Below, piece after piece: positions 1-10,455 of a stretch of DNA of 64,000 nt. Source of the DNA: Desmodus rotundus (lineage: Eukaryota > Chordata > Mammalia > Chiroptera > Phyllostomidae); the NCBI RefSeq assembly GCF_022682495.2, contig NC_071388.1, forward strand, positions 82,399,073 through 82,463,072, read 5' to 3'. The translations under genes and the position numbers were made by a program. Every line of letters begins with the position of its first letter. Position 1 is the stretch's first letter. The notes below the pieces were generated by a model. It saw nothing but the letters and a program-made list of their open reading frames with translations, searched no databases and had not been told where the DNA came from.

Positions 1-730
1 TGTACACTTAACAATTTGCCTTATCTGAATATATAAATATTAAACAAAATTATACCTATGTAGAAAAAAAACCTCAGAATTTGGTAAAAACTAACACCTA
101 GAAATACTGTTTTGTTTCCTTTCTTTCTTTCAGCTATTGTATTGTGATGTGGAGAACATTTTACTTACTACGCTGGGTAGTTCAAAGGCTTCCTGGAACC
201 CTATTTGTTACTGAGTGACTATAGGTCGTCGTGAATGCCACTTGCTGACAATAAGCACATCAACATGCACCACTGAAGAGGATAATCTCATATTTAATTA
301 GAGTGGGAGTTTTTCTGGAACTGTCTGCCAGCACTTCTGTGATGTTAAAAAGAATCTCAATTAAAAGAATCATTTAATAATGCTAGAAATATTTAAGGAA
401 CATTAAATAATCTAAAACTTGGAGATATTCAGTAAATTTTCAGGACTGTCACACACACACACCCCAAATTAAATTCTAGTCTTCTGTTGGCCTCTTAAAA
501 ACAGAAAAGCTTATTGTCCTTATTGTTTTCACCAGAGTGAAAGAAGTACTTAGCTTTATAATGCCATTCATTCTCTCACCTCCAAAGTCAAAGCTGCAGT
601 CATGTATAGCTGATCTTTTTTTTTCCCCTAAATTACCTGGCTAATTGCATAACATTGTGCTTCACTTGGGCAAGAGAAAATGGGCTGGAGAGAAAAGAGA
701 ATTACAAAAATTTCCCTAGCTTTTAAACGC
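1..730. other. Unassigned AT-rich non-coding DNA
   Basis: No reading frame, tRNA-like fold or recognised repeat is visible. The only simple repeat is a short (CA)n run near 452-464. It ends where a SINE target duplication begins. Confidence 0.6.
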
Positions 731-735
731 CTCAA

Positions 736-935
736 AAGACTTTTTATTTATTTTTAGAGAGAAGGAAGGGAGGGACAAAGAGAGGGAGAGCAATATCAAT
801 GTGTGGTTACCTCTCACACGCCCCCTACTGGGGACCTGGCTCACAACCCAAGCATGTGCCCTGACTGGGAATTGAACCAGTGACCCACTGGTTTGCAGGC
901 CATCGCTCAACCCACTGAGCCATACCTGCCAGGGC
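736..935 (-). mobile_element. VES-type tRNA-derived SINE (bat)
   Basis: On the plus strand the copy reads backwards: a T-rich/TTTA tail, a purine-rich block (gagagaaggaagggaggg), the body 'ccccctactggggacctggc', and the tRNA-like head ending 'ctgccagggc'. The matching 16-nt stretch ctcaaaagacttttta occurs at 731-746 and 935-950, a clear target site duplication showing L1-type retroposition. The body carries a CTCF-like core in reverse orientation at 817-833. The copy is full length and only mildly diverged from the other VES copies here. An open frame crossing it has no coding meaning. Confidence 0.93.
817..833 (-). promoter_or_regulatory. CTCF-like core motif inside VES SINE
   Basis: The reverse complement reads ccccagtagggggcgtg, which fits the well-known CCAsyAGrkGGC core of CTCF. 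Several VES copies in this window have the same motif, so it belongs to the SINE body. Occupancy cannot be judged from sequence. Confidence 0.4.
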
Positions 936-950
936 TCAAAAGACTTTTTA

Positions 951-1789
951 AAGCATTTTTTTTTGTCCTGGTTTGTATACAGTCATGATCTTAATTTGTA
1001 AATGATGACAAAGTTCATATATTGCATTTCACTGAACATTTTAAAAGAAAAATGATAAAACTAAAGAAAAAGCAAAAATTCATAGGCAAGATTTTATTAA
1101 TCAGATTGAAGCTATTTCTGAAGATAATATGGTGCATTTCATGATTTACTTTAGGACCTAGAAAGTATTTAAAACAGACTTCTTTGAGTTTCAGTTTTGG
1201 AGTTTTTGCAGTTATAAACACATTCCGTTTCAGATCTTTTAAAATAATTGATTGCCATACAGTCTATTAATGTGGCAGGTGAAAGTGGAAGGGCATGCTA
1301 CTCCATTTCATTTTTTCCCAACTCTAGAAAGGAAGTGTTAGCAAAAAATTAACAAAAACTTAACACACACCTATATGCACGTCCACAGACAATATTTATG
1401 ACCAAATCATGACTGGATCAATATGTAGACATTGATTTAATTGTTATGGATATAATTTGTCAAAAAAAATTTCCCCCCAATATATTATTTGGGTCTGAAA
1501 AGTGTATCTTTAGTGAGATATTCAGTTTGTCACATTGGTCATTATTACTCACACGCGAATTAAATTTTTAGTCCTCCTGCCTAGTCACTTCATTGGGCTG
1601 TGTGGTGTGGTGAGATGGGACTCAGGTAGGGTTTATTTCAGAGACAAAGAGGTCAGCATTGCTATTCACTTGGTTGGTCATTCTACTAAATCAAGGCCCT
1701 CAGCTGAAACTGGAAAACCTCTCTAATGGGGGACCTACTAGAGACAAACATGTCTCTTATTGGCAAGTACACTAACTATAATGCATTCA
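951..1789. other. Unassigned non-coding DNA
   Basis: AT-rich sequence with no supported gene. Short open frames on both strands lack family resemblance. No repeat family was recognised up to the mariner end near 1790. Confidence 0.55.
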
Positions 1790-2358
1790 TATATGAGGGG
1801 GGACCTCCCCCAAACCAGAAATATCTTCTGGAGGGAGGGCCCCTTGCAATACAGACTTCTTCCACTAGGTGAGTGTTCTAGGAACCCATCTGTACCAGTG
1901 TACCAGCTGGTGTGGTTGTGAGAGTCTATGTTTGGCTTCAGTGAAATTTTTGAAGACTCCTTCAATTTTTTTGTCCTATTCATGATGGGGTATTTATGAG
2001 GGTACCTTTCCAGAGCGTGGTGAGAGTACAGCAAGCAGTTTTTGACCAAAAACAGGAAGACCCTGGCCTCACCTCCCTACTCACCTGATCTCACCCAGAG
2101 CAACTTTGTTTTGTTTCCCTGGATGAAAAAAGTCTTCAAAAGGAAACCTTTTGCTGATGTGGAAGAGGTGAAACAAAAAATGACAGAAGCACCAAAAGGC
2201 ATCAACACTGACGAGTTCAAAAACTGTTTTGAGCAGTGAAAAAAATGTTTTGATAGGTGTATCACATCAAGTGGAGAAGGCTTTGAAGGGATTGAAGTTT
2301 AAATATCTAAACAAATACATACATTTTTATAAATTATTTTTTGGTTCCCCCTCATATG
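1790..2358 (+). mobile_element. Internally deleted mariner (Tc1/mariner) element
   Basis: The ends form imperfect inverted repeats: 'atatgaggggggacc' at about 1791-1805 and the reverse complement of 'ggttccccctcatat' at about 2343-2357. Between about 2042 and 2302 a frame with one stop encodes the C-terminal part of a mariner transposase. It shows the PPYSPDL motif (2072-2092), an FxLFPWMKK-like block, and a tail resembling the CI..SGE.FEG end of the family. The third catalytic Asp of the DD34D triad should lie just after PPYSPDL; here that place reads N (codon 2102-2104). At about 570 bp against roughly 1.3 kb for an intact mariner, the central catalytic region is missing, so the element is dead. 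It differs from the mariner family at 7719, 19126 and 28577. Confidence 0.8.
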
Positions 2359-2486
2359 TATTATTAAAAAGTAAATAGGTAACAATAATAGCAACAACCA
2401 CAGCAGGCATATACACTCATATTGTTGCTACAGGACTACAGTAATTCACATAATCTTTTTTGGTTGTTTTGATAAACATTCTCTTG

Positions 2487-2561
2487 AGAAATAATTCACA
2501 TATCATATATTTTACAATTTAAATTATACAATTTAGTAGCTCTGATTATATATGCAAAGTT
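2487..2561 (-). mobile_element. L1M 3' UTR fragment (first part)
   Basis: The sequence ttgagaaataattcacatat followed by a T/A-rich block and 'agtagctctgattatatatg' resembles the widespread mammalian L1M 3' region read in reverse. It seems to continue at 2940-3375 after an intervening block. Confidence 0.6.
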
Positions 2562-2939
2562 GTACTTGAGCAAAAAGTTGCTCAAGTACGCCCCCCGCCC
2601 CCCCCATTGATCTGAGGGCTCTGACTACTGGGAATCCAGGAGTTACAAACTTTAGCCATCTTCTAGGTTTCCCTCCTTCTCCCCCTTCCATACCTTGGGA
2701 TCAGTGTACAGTTACAAAGGTTTTCTTTCTCAGCCAGTAAAGGCTCTCCTTCTTAGCTAGTGCAATTGCTACAGAGGCTTCCTCTTCCAGCACACAGAAC
2801 TGCAGCGGCTCCCCTCCCTCTGTGCTATCATGGTTTTGCTGGTGATGTTTGGAATGCCTTGCAATCTTATCAGACCAGGCTCAGGACTGTTGAGTCAACA
2901 GTTGAAACATTCTCCCTCCCACTTTTTGCCTTGGTTTAC
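2562..2939. other. Unclassified ~380 bp segment within L1M tail
   Basis: It opens with a perfect 12-bp hairpin (2562-2573 paired with 2578-2589, four-base loop) and a C-homopolymer run (about 2590-2606). Pyrimidine-rich, moderately GC-rich DNA follows. The flanks resemble parts of an L1M tail normally closer together. The segment may be a separate insertion or a replaced piece, but no target duplication is clear and the family is not recognised. Confidence 0.45.
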
Positions 2940-3375
2940 TGTCTATAGTGCCTAATAGATTTGCCTGTTCTGAGCATTTCATATAAAGGGAATCATACAA
3001 TAAGTGATTCTTTCTGATTGCATTCTTTCATGTAGCAGTATGTTTTCAAACTTCATCCATGTTGCAGCAGGTGTTAGCATTTTCTCTCTTCATTCCTGGA
3101 TAATATTTCATTACATGGTATACCACACTTTATTTATTCATGAGTGAGTTAATAGACATTTGGGTTGTTTCCACTATTTGTTTATTGTGAACAATGTTGT
3201 GAAAATTGCAAAAGGATTAAAATTTCCCCTCATCCTCATCAACATTTGTGAATTTCTGTTTTTTTCTTCTTTTTTGATAGGAACCATCCCAGTGGGCATG
3301 TGATACTGTCTCATTGTGGTCTTGATTTGCATTTCCTTAATAATGACTAATGTAGAGCACATTTTCATGTTTGTT
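2940..3375 (-). mobile_element. L1M 3' end fragment (second part)
   Basis: It contains reverse-strand L1 hallmarks: 'gcatttcatataaagggaat', 'cttcatccatgttgcagcag', 'gacatttgggttgtttccac', and 'cttgatttgcatttccttaa' followed by an 'aatgactaat' block. These correspond to the ORF2 end and 3' region of old mammalian L1 on the minus strand. It is heavily diverged and non-coding. Confidence 0.82.
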
Positions 3376-3394
3376 GGTCCAACACTCTTTTGAC

Positions 3395-4700
3395 TATGTA
3401 GTCTGAGAGGAACTTGATTGTTTGGGTACTCTGCAGGCCATCACATTGTCTTATTATATTGATACTGGCATGCTGATTGGAACTTTGGAACAGAACTTGT
3501 AAGTTCTTTGTCTACCTCAGCAATTGCACTTGAACACCAGATGGTAGAAGATAAACTTTCCAAAAATCCAGGGCCTATAAAATTATTTAAGTTTTTAAGA
3601 ATCTTCATCATGCTGATATATCTGCTCCAAAGTTAACAACAAATGTTATTATACCTTGTACCACTGAAACACTAACAAAGAACAATCACTTTCAGGCCTC
3701 CTCAAATTTTGGAGATGGTATATACTAGAATTAGGAATACTGCAAAAATTTATTTATTGGGTTTGTTGGAAGGACCATAGTATTGACTGGGGACAGGAGC
3801 ATAGGAGGGGGCTTTGTAAGGGATTTGGGATACAACACTAAGTGGGCCCTGCTTTTTGGGACATATGGCCCACCAAACCCCATGGTGTTGTAGGTATCTG
3901 CGGTACATGGAGAATTTGTGTGAGTATCTGGAGCCCTGTTAGGGGAGTTGCAGCACAGACTCCTAAAGGCTCTGGAATAAACCTACACCATATTCGTCAG
4001 GTAAAGTATTACCATCTGAAAAGCAGCTTCTGAGATGGCCCTAGTCCCTAAGTAGATGCTCAGCACCTGACATGGGATGTCAAATGATTATGCAGCCAGA
4101 AACGGTGTAACAAATCGTAAAGGCAGTTCAGCATGTAAGTAAACCATGGTATCGTGGAAGTGGTTACTCAAGACTGGGCCCACAAAGATCCCCATGTATC
4201 CCTAAGCCACCTTACCACTGTTAGAGCCTTTCTCTCAACACACAGTTATGTCCTATGGAATATTATCTGCAGCCAAATAATGGAGTATAAAAATCTGGGC
4301 CTGGTTCATGGTTGGGATGACCTGATATATTGGTGAGGGCTGCAAATGGACTGGCACTGCACTATAGCCTCACACGGGAAAGGTTGTGAAAGATACTGCT
4401 GGAAGGACTCCTCCTAGGCAGCAGGGCTTTGAGCAATTTGTGGGGTGATGAGCTGGTGTGAACGGAGAAACTTCCTGAAATAATAATACACTTGAACTTC
4501 TTGGAAGTTGAAAGAGGTTTGATGGTAGGTCATGAACTTGGAATGAGCAAGTATGAAATGCTGAAAGCAAAGAAGTTTAGGGATGTGTAGTGGTAGTGAG
4601 TAAACAGTATGCAGCTCATTACTTGTCACATCAGGGATCACCTACAGGCTCCCCTATGGAAGAGCACCCGTATCTAAATTTTAGAACTTCTGGGTGTAAA
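3395..4700 (+). pseudogene. Degraded endogenous retrovirus pol fragment
   Basis: Around 3437-3481 one frame shows a reverse-transcriptase signature, YYIDTGMLIG; the usual YxDD catalytic box is degraded to YIDT (3455-3466). A second frame near 3555-3605 holds a KIQGP...FKFLRI stretch, resembling the thumb-side region that follows the RT active site in retroviral pol. Beyond about 3620 the similarity is too weak to follow and the 3' limit is a guess. No LTR, gag or env could be tied to it. Stops and frameshifts throughout show an old, inactive fossil, and class assignment is not secure. Confidence 0.5.
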
Positions 4701-6565
4701 TTGATGTTGGATTTATGGAAACCTGTGCACCTACAGACCAGGTTCTCTACTTTCTGATTTTTATTCCAAGTAATGGTTTCAATTCCCTCTTTTGATGTGT
4801 CAAAAATACAATAAACATTTTTTTACATTGTTTGCAAATGGTTGACTCAGCTTCTTCATATATTTCTCTTTGTACACCCGCCTTCCCTTTTCAAGATTGA
4901 TTTTGGAGTACATGCACAGCTTGTTGATGTTGCCTTGTGGACTAGGGTGGTACATTGGTCAAGTCTGTCCATAGCTGGATGAGAGATGACCTATAAGATG
5001 TTTATGTCAATTAATGACACCTTTTTTGGTATAATCAGTATACAATACTCTGAACTCGATACTCTGAGCACTACTGGGGTAGCCCACTGTGCTGAATTGC
5101 TGACATGTGTACTATCCTAGTCACGCTTCTCAAATTTCAGAGGCACAATCGAAGGAAATCATGCCTATATGGGGATGGCCAGGGAATGAGAAGATGGATT
5201 CTCATCGCCAGTCATATTTTGTCTAATATCTCTTTTCCTTACTTGGGGACTGAAGGATGCTTTAGAATGATGGGCATGAGAATGAGACAGACTTGGATCT
5301 GGACACATTTTTTTTTAATCTTTCAATTTTGATATAATCAAAAGTTCTGTCAGTAAAAGCAGAAATGTAATAAACTTCCCACAGAATGTCTTGCATTTTT
5401 CCTTATGAATAGCCTTCTTTTAGGAACGGCCTCTTATTCGTCTTCACAAATCTGTCCTCTGAGACCTGTTTTTTAATACTACAGTCTTGACAATTTGCAT
5501 TAAAGCTCAGGTTAAAATACATTTTTGGTTTGTAAATCAATCTATGCTGTGAATGCTATATAGGTTACTCTTTTTTAGGTTTCCAAACCATGCCTTTAGT
5601 ATAAGCCAACCCAAGCTTTTATTTTTTCAGCAAGGGTCAGTACCCCAGAGACTTTTCTTGTTGAGAGAGCAGTTCTAACAGAGGGAAAATCTTTGTCATC
5701 TATATTTATTTATTTCTGTTGCTTAAAATTTGCTGGCACAAAATAGTACACAGTAAATATTTGTATGTGACTAAATAAATAAATGGAGGAACTATTTAGT
5801 TTGAAGGCTACTATTATTATTCTTGAATAATGCTACTAATTTTGGTGACATAATCTTTAGTCTGTAACTGTTTCTTTTACCCCCATGCCATGGCAGCAGG
5901 GGTGTGAACATTTCCATAGCTTTAAAGTTCAAATAAAAAAGTTATTTTAAAAACCTAGCAAAATATGAAGGAAATGAGAGAATTCTAAAATAATTCTTTC
6001 AATGTGGAACTCAAATTTTGCCTCCATTCAACTTATCCCTGACTTCGGCTCCTTTCCTCAGCTCACCCACAGAGCAAGAACATTTGTGGACAGTAAAATC
6101 TAAGGACATTAATGGGACTCTACTTCCACTGCCTGGATCTGTCACAGTGATGAGGGATGGAATGAACATTTTAGCACCTGTATGGGTGGGCATTCTCAAA
6201 AGAGTGTTTTTTTTCACAAGACTAAAACAGATTCAAAAAACATGCTGTCTCTTCACAATTGTGTCTGCCTTAAAAGCCCCAGGCAATACTGGGACTACTT
6301 GTTCTAAACCTTAAAGATCAGCTGTTCTCTTTCCAGCTGCTTCTTCTGTGGCTTTACCTTCTTCCATCTCTGAATTCTCCTTTAAGTCCTATCAGAATGT
6401 TACTATGGGATTCAGGTGAGGACTAGAAGGAGACGGGCAGAGGAGGCCATTTGGCCTACTTTTTGTATTGTAATTTCTTTGTGCCAAATGATGCATGTCA
6501 AACGCGTTCTCCATGTGGTTTAGTACAGCATACCATGGGCTGCAGCTTGGAGAGGCTCTCTCATG
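4701..6565. other. Unassigned DNA with a faint MIR/L2-like tail
   Basis: No gene is supported. Short frames near 5105-5332 and 6011-6314 show no domain, signal peptide or family likeness. Near 5735-5785 'tgctggcacaaaatagtaca' followed by 'cagtaaatatttg' faintly resembles the conserved MIR/L2 end. The rest is unrecognised. Confidence 0.5.
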
Positions 6566-6566
6566 G

Positions 6567-6778
6567 TAGTAAATAACATTAGTGATTGCTTATAACTCAT
6601 ATAAATACATGCTTTACATATATTGAACTTATTTTAATATCATAACATGACTATGGACAAAGTCCTATTATTGTCATCATCCTCATTTCATTCTGAGTAT
6701 TTTGGGACAGAAAATTAAGTAGTTTTCTTAAGTTCATATGGCTTTTAAAAGATGTATTTGGAATACGAGTGAAGTGAT
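6567..6778 (-). mobile_element. MIR SINE
   Basis: The order of motifs fits a reverse-strand MIR: 'taaataacattagtgattgc', 'catgctttacatatattgaa', 'cctcatttcattctgagtat', then a stretch matching the loss-of-detail region of MIR ('aattaagtagttttcttaag'). It is strongly diverged, as expected for an ancient mammalian SINE. Confidence 0.7.
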
Positions 6779-7718
6779 TTGGTTTTACATTTCACATCTT
6801 AATTTATTTTCTATAACCCTTCTTCATAAACTGAGCATATATTTGATAGACCTTGACTTCTGGATAAACTTTTCTCAGGGACCTTAAATGTGGTAGCATG
6901 TCTATGGAAATGCTGGATAAGGTTAGGTCATTCATTTTACAAATATCCATTTAATGCCCACTTTGTGCCAGGTTTTATATTTCATTATTGGCCTACATCT
7001 CTGGCCAATAATCTGTGCAAATTAATATAGCCTATAAAATAATAATCAGAATGATAAAATAATTAAAGTAAGGATACTTTTGTCTTTTTTAACATTTAAG
7101 TAAAACAACTGAAGTAATAATAAAAAAATTAACATTAGTAAAACAAAAATTTGAGATAGCAAAATACTGAACAGGTAAATTAGAATAAAAGAAAGAAAAG
7201 AGACGTGTAAAATTGTTTTTCCAAGCCAGAGAATAAACAGTGTGAGGAATTGAACTATATGAAAGTAGAACAAAATAACATTCCATGTGTCTGGGTTTTA
7301 GTGGTACTAGTCTCTGATTTGTATCAGAGGGGAAAAATATCTATCTGGTCAGGAAATTTATAGTAAGAATAAAATGAAGCATCTGATAGAAGTTTTTAAT
7401 TATAAGACACTATACAATGAAATATTTTAAAAACGTGGTTCAGGGATAGAAAGAGAAATTCAGGTAGCAAATCTAGCATTGCCTTTACTATTATAGATCT
7501 ACCTACTTCTAATCAGGTTGGTCAGATGAAAATACATTTAAGTGAAACTTAACTGTAGCAACAATTCATTTATTTTTAAAGCCCCGTAAATATTTTTTCT
7601 ATTAAAACATTAAGAATGACTTCATTCTTTCTGAACTCCCTGAGGCCACTACATGAACTTGACTTTCACTTTTTCCTCTCAAGACTCCTAAACTGCAGTT
7701 TTACTGTATTTCTACATA
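6779..7718. other. Unassigned AT-rich DNA
   Basis: At 6941-6973 'tttaatgcccactttgtgcc' resembles the conserved reverse-strand MIR/L2 tail. The remainder is AT-rich. Open frames around 7046-7286 are low-complexity, Leu/Phe-rich readings of A-rich DNA and are not credible genes. Confidence 0.5.
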
Positions 7719-8394
7719 TGAGGTCTTTCCAGAAAGAGTCCAGACATTGTTAATATAACTAGAATGGTTTGCTCCACATTGATGTAACCTGGCAGCCAAG
7801 GAGAGTGGACGGGAATGTGTTCGTGTGAACAATGATGACTTCACTGTACTAGTCAGTGGGGGCAGTAGATGGGTGGAGTGAGCACGTGTACTGTGTGGAC
7901 ATTGCATTCAAAATGAGTGAGTAGAGCAATGAGTCTGCATCCAATTTTACATTAAGCTTGAACACTCCTCCATAGAAACTATTGGGATGATTCAGGAGGC
8001 CACAGCTCTGGGCAACTAGTGATGGCAGTTGCATCATGGCAACACACCCACTCATGCATCACATCTCGTGCAGTTTTTTTGCAAAACATTAAATCACGCA
8101 GGTGACTCAGCCCCCCTACAGGCCAGATTTGGTGCCTTGTGACTCCTGGTTTTTCCCAAAATTAAAATCACCTTTGAAAGGGAAACGATTTCAGACTGTT
8201 GATGAGATTCAAGAAAATACAACAGGGTGGCTGACAGTGATTGGGAAAATTGTGTGAGGTCCTAAGGTACCTACTTTGAAGGGGACTAAGGAGTTATTTT
8301 CCTATGCACAATGTTTCCTGTACCTTGTATCTTTTTAAATAAATATCTCTGTCTTTTCGTATTACAAGGCTGGATACCTTCTGCACAGACCTCA
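7719..8394 (+). mobile_element. Internally deleted mariner, family A, copy 1
   Basis: Inverted ends 'tgaggtctttccagaaagag' (7719) and the reverse complement of 'ctggataccttctgcacaga' (about 8370-8389) define the element, next to a TA at 7717-7718. Inside, a start with an MSE...-like reading near 7913 gives a short N-terminal helix region of transposase. This jumps directly to the HxN.P.H block and then PP(Y)xPDLVPCD...FPKLKSPLKGKRF (about 8113-8190), so most of the catalytic core is gone. A second, smaller deletion near 8232 removes part of the C terminus. Copy 2 at 19126 shares both deletions, so this is a spread non-autonomous form. Confidence 0.87.
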
Positions 8395-8608
8395 CACAAG
8401 CAACATTTCTCTTTCAACCAAAGTGTTTACCCTGTAAAATTAAGACTGAGATTAACTAGTTTAAACAAAATGTTTAGTTACTACACGTTTCCATCTTAGA
8501 ATATCTTTGACAGTTACTCACTGAGTTCTAAGTTCTCTAGTGAATTCTTACTGAGCTTTAAGAAACATCCAAGAATTACTCTCTCCTGACACCCCCTCCA
8601 AAATCCTT
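8395..8608. other. Unassigned DNA
   Basis: Short stretch between a mariner copy and MER5A; nothing recognised. Confidence 0.5.
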
Positions 8609-8783
8609 AGCCTCGTCATTCCCAAAATGTGGTCTCTAGGCCAGCACCTTTGCCACGATGCTGGGAACTTACTAAAAATGAAATTTTTGCCGTGTCTCTG
8701 TCTACTGAATCAGGAACTCTTTGTTAGTGGCCAGAGTGTAAAAAGACCTCTACGTAATTCTGACGCAGTTTGGGAACCACTGG
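8609..8783 (+). mobile_element. MER5A-like hAT-Charlie MITE
   Basis: The start 'ccaaaatgtggtctctaggc', the middle 'gctgggaacttactaaaaat' and 'ctactgaatcaggaactctt', and the end 'agtttgggaaccactgg' follow the MER5A consensus in order. It is an old, non-autonomous hAT element found across placental mammals. Confidence 0.83.
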
Positions 8784-9384
8784 ACTAGATTATGTTTTAT
8801 TCCTTTATGGTCTGATATGTTCATACATATACTTCATTCACCGTATTTGACACATATAAGAAGTCTTTTTTTCCTATATTTTTTAATCAATCTTATTTCA
8901 CCTTTTCTTAGGGAAGTGACTGTGGAACCCCTGAGTTTTGTATTCCCTAGTGACTGGTAGAATTTGTAAAATCCTGGGGCAGATATTTGTCCAACATACA
9001 TTTGTAAAGTGTTGTTCTTGCCACTATTTTCCATATAAATGATTCTAATATTTTCTTCTTATGGGAGAAATTTTATGTCTGAAAGAATTTAAAAACCTAG
9101 TTACTTAATAAAATGTCTGCTCTAGATTTACTAAGAAAGTAATACATGGAATTAATATAAATTCGGTATAAAAAAAGTACACATTGATTTCAAGTTCTAA
9201 ACAGGTTCTAAATTTATAATTTGGACATACAGAACCCTGTTAAGAGTATGAAATTTCAAACTACAGACTGTGAGCAAACCATATATCTGACAAAGTTCTT
9301 ATATCTAGAATACATAAGTTACTCTTAAACCTAAACTTTAACTGAAAAAAAAAATCCTCAAAATGCAAACAATTCAATTAACAA
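8784..9384. other. Unassigned AT-rich DNA
   Basis: No credible reading frame and no recognised repeat. Confidence 0.5.
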
Positions 9385-10455
9385 TTGAACAGAAGAAATG
9401 AAATGTCTCCAAAGAGGTTATAAAGATGGCAATGAACCACATGAAAAGATCGCATTAGACTGGACATTAGGGAAATGCGAATTGAGACACAGTGAGCTAC
9501 CATATCTGCACACATGGAATAAACAATAATAACGATACTAAGTGCTGGCATGAATGCAGAGAAACTGCCACTCATAAATGGCTGACAGGGTCGTTAACTT
9601 GCTTATACAATCTTGAAAATGACTTGTAATTTCCTTTAGTAACTATACATTCTTTTTAAAAATTTTAAAATATGTCCTCATTGTGTTTATAGGGATGATA
9701 TAGATCAATAAAATTATAAAAGTTTCAGGTGTATGATTCTATAATACATTGCCTGTATGTTGTATTGTGTGTTGACAACCTCAAATCAAGTCTCCTTCCA
9801 TCACGAGTAAATACATTCTCAGCACAATCCAGCAATAGGATTCCCAGACAGTTATCCCGGAGAAATGGAAACTTACACACACACACACACAGCCTGTGCA
9901 TGAATGTTCAGAGCAGCTTTTTTTTATTTTACAATTGCCAGTAACTGTAAACAACTAAAATAACATTCAGTACATGAATGGTTATGCAAAGTATGGTACA
10001 AGTATACCATAGAATACTACCAGCAATAAAAAAATGAGCTATCAATGAACATCCAGTTCAGTGGATTTTAGGGACATAGTGTTAAATGAAATAAAGCCCA
10101 TTACAAAAGGTCATATCCTGTAAGGTTGCATTTATATAATATTTTAATGACAAAATTATAGAGAGGGAGAATGAATTAGTGATTGCCAGCGTTTGTGGGA
10201 GATTGGTGGTTGGTATAATTATCAAAGGGTATTAAAAGGAGCTCTTTCTGGTGACTACATGAATTTGCACCTGTAATAAAATGGTGTAGAACCAAGCAAA
10301 CACATTGCACCAAAGCAAATTTTCTGGTCTGCCATCAATTACTCAAGATATAACCATTTGAGGAAACGGGGTGAAGGGTACACAGGACCTCTCTACTATC
10401 TTTACAACTTCCTGTGAATACGTAATTGCCTCAGAATAAATAATAAATCAATAGA
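9385..10455 (+). mobile_element. L1M 3' end (diverged)
   Basis: L1 ORF2-end and 3' UTR motifs appear in order: 'aaccacatgaaaagatcgca', 'ttagggaaatgcgaattgag', 'ggagaaatggaaacttacac', 'gcatgaatgttcagagcagc', 'taccatagaatactaccagc', then 'acggggtgaagggtacacag' near the end. An L1-like 'ttataaaagtttcaggtgta' block (about 9716-9735) sits in the middle, possibly another repeat. A (CA)n run lies at about 9875-9890. It has no coding capacity. Confidence 0.78.

Noticed and set aside
3395..4700. Intact retrovirus
   Set aside because: Only a pol-like fragment with a degraded YIDT box is seen; no LTR pair, gag or env, and the frame is broken.
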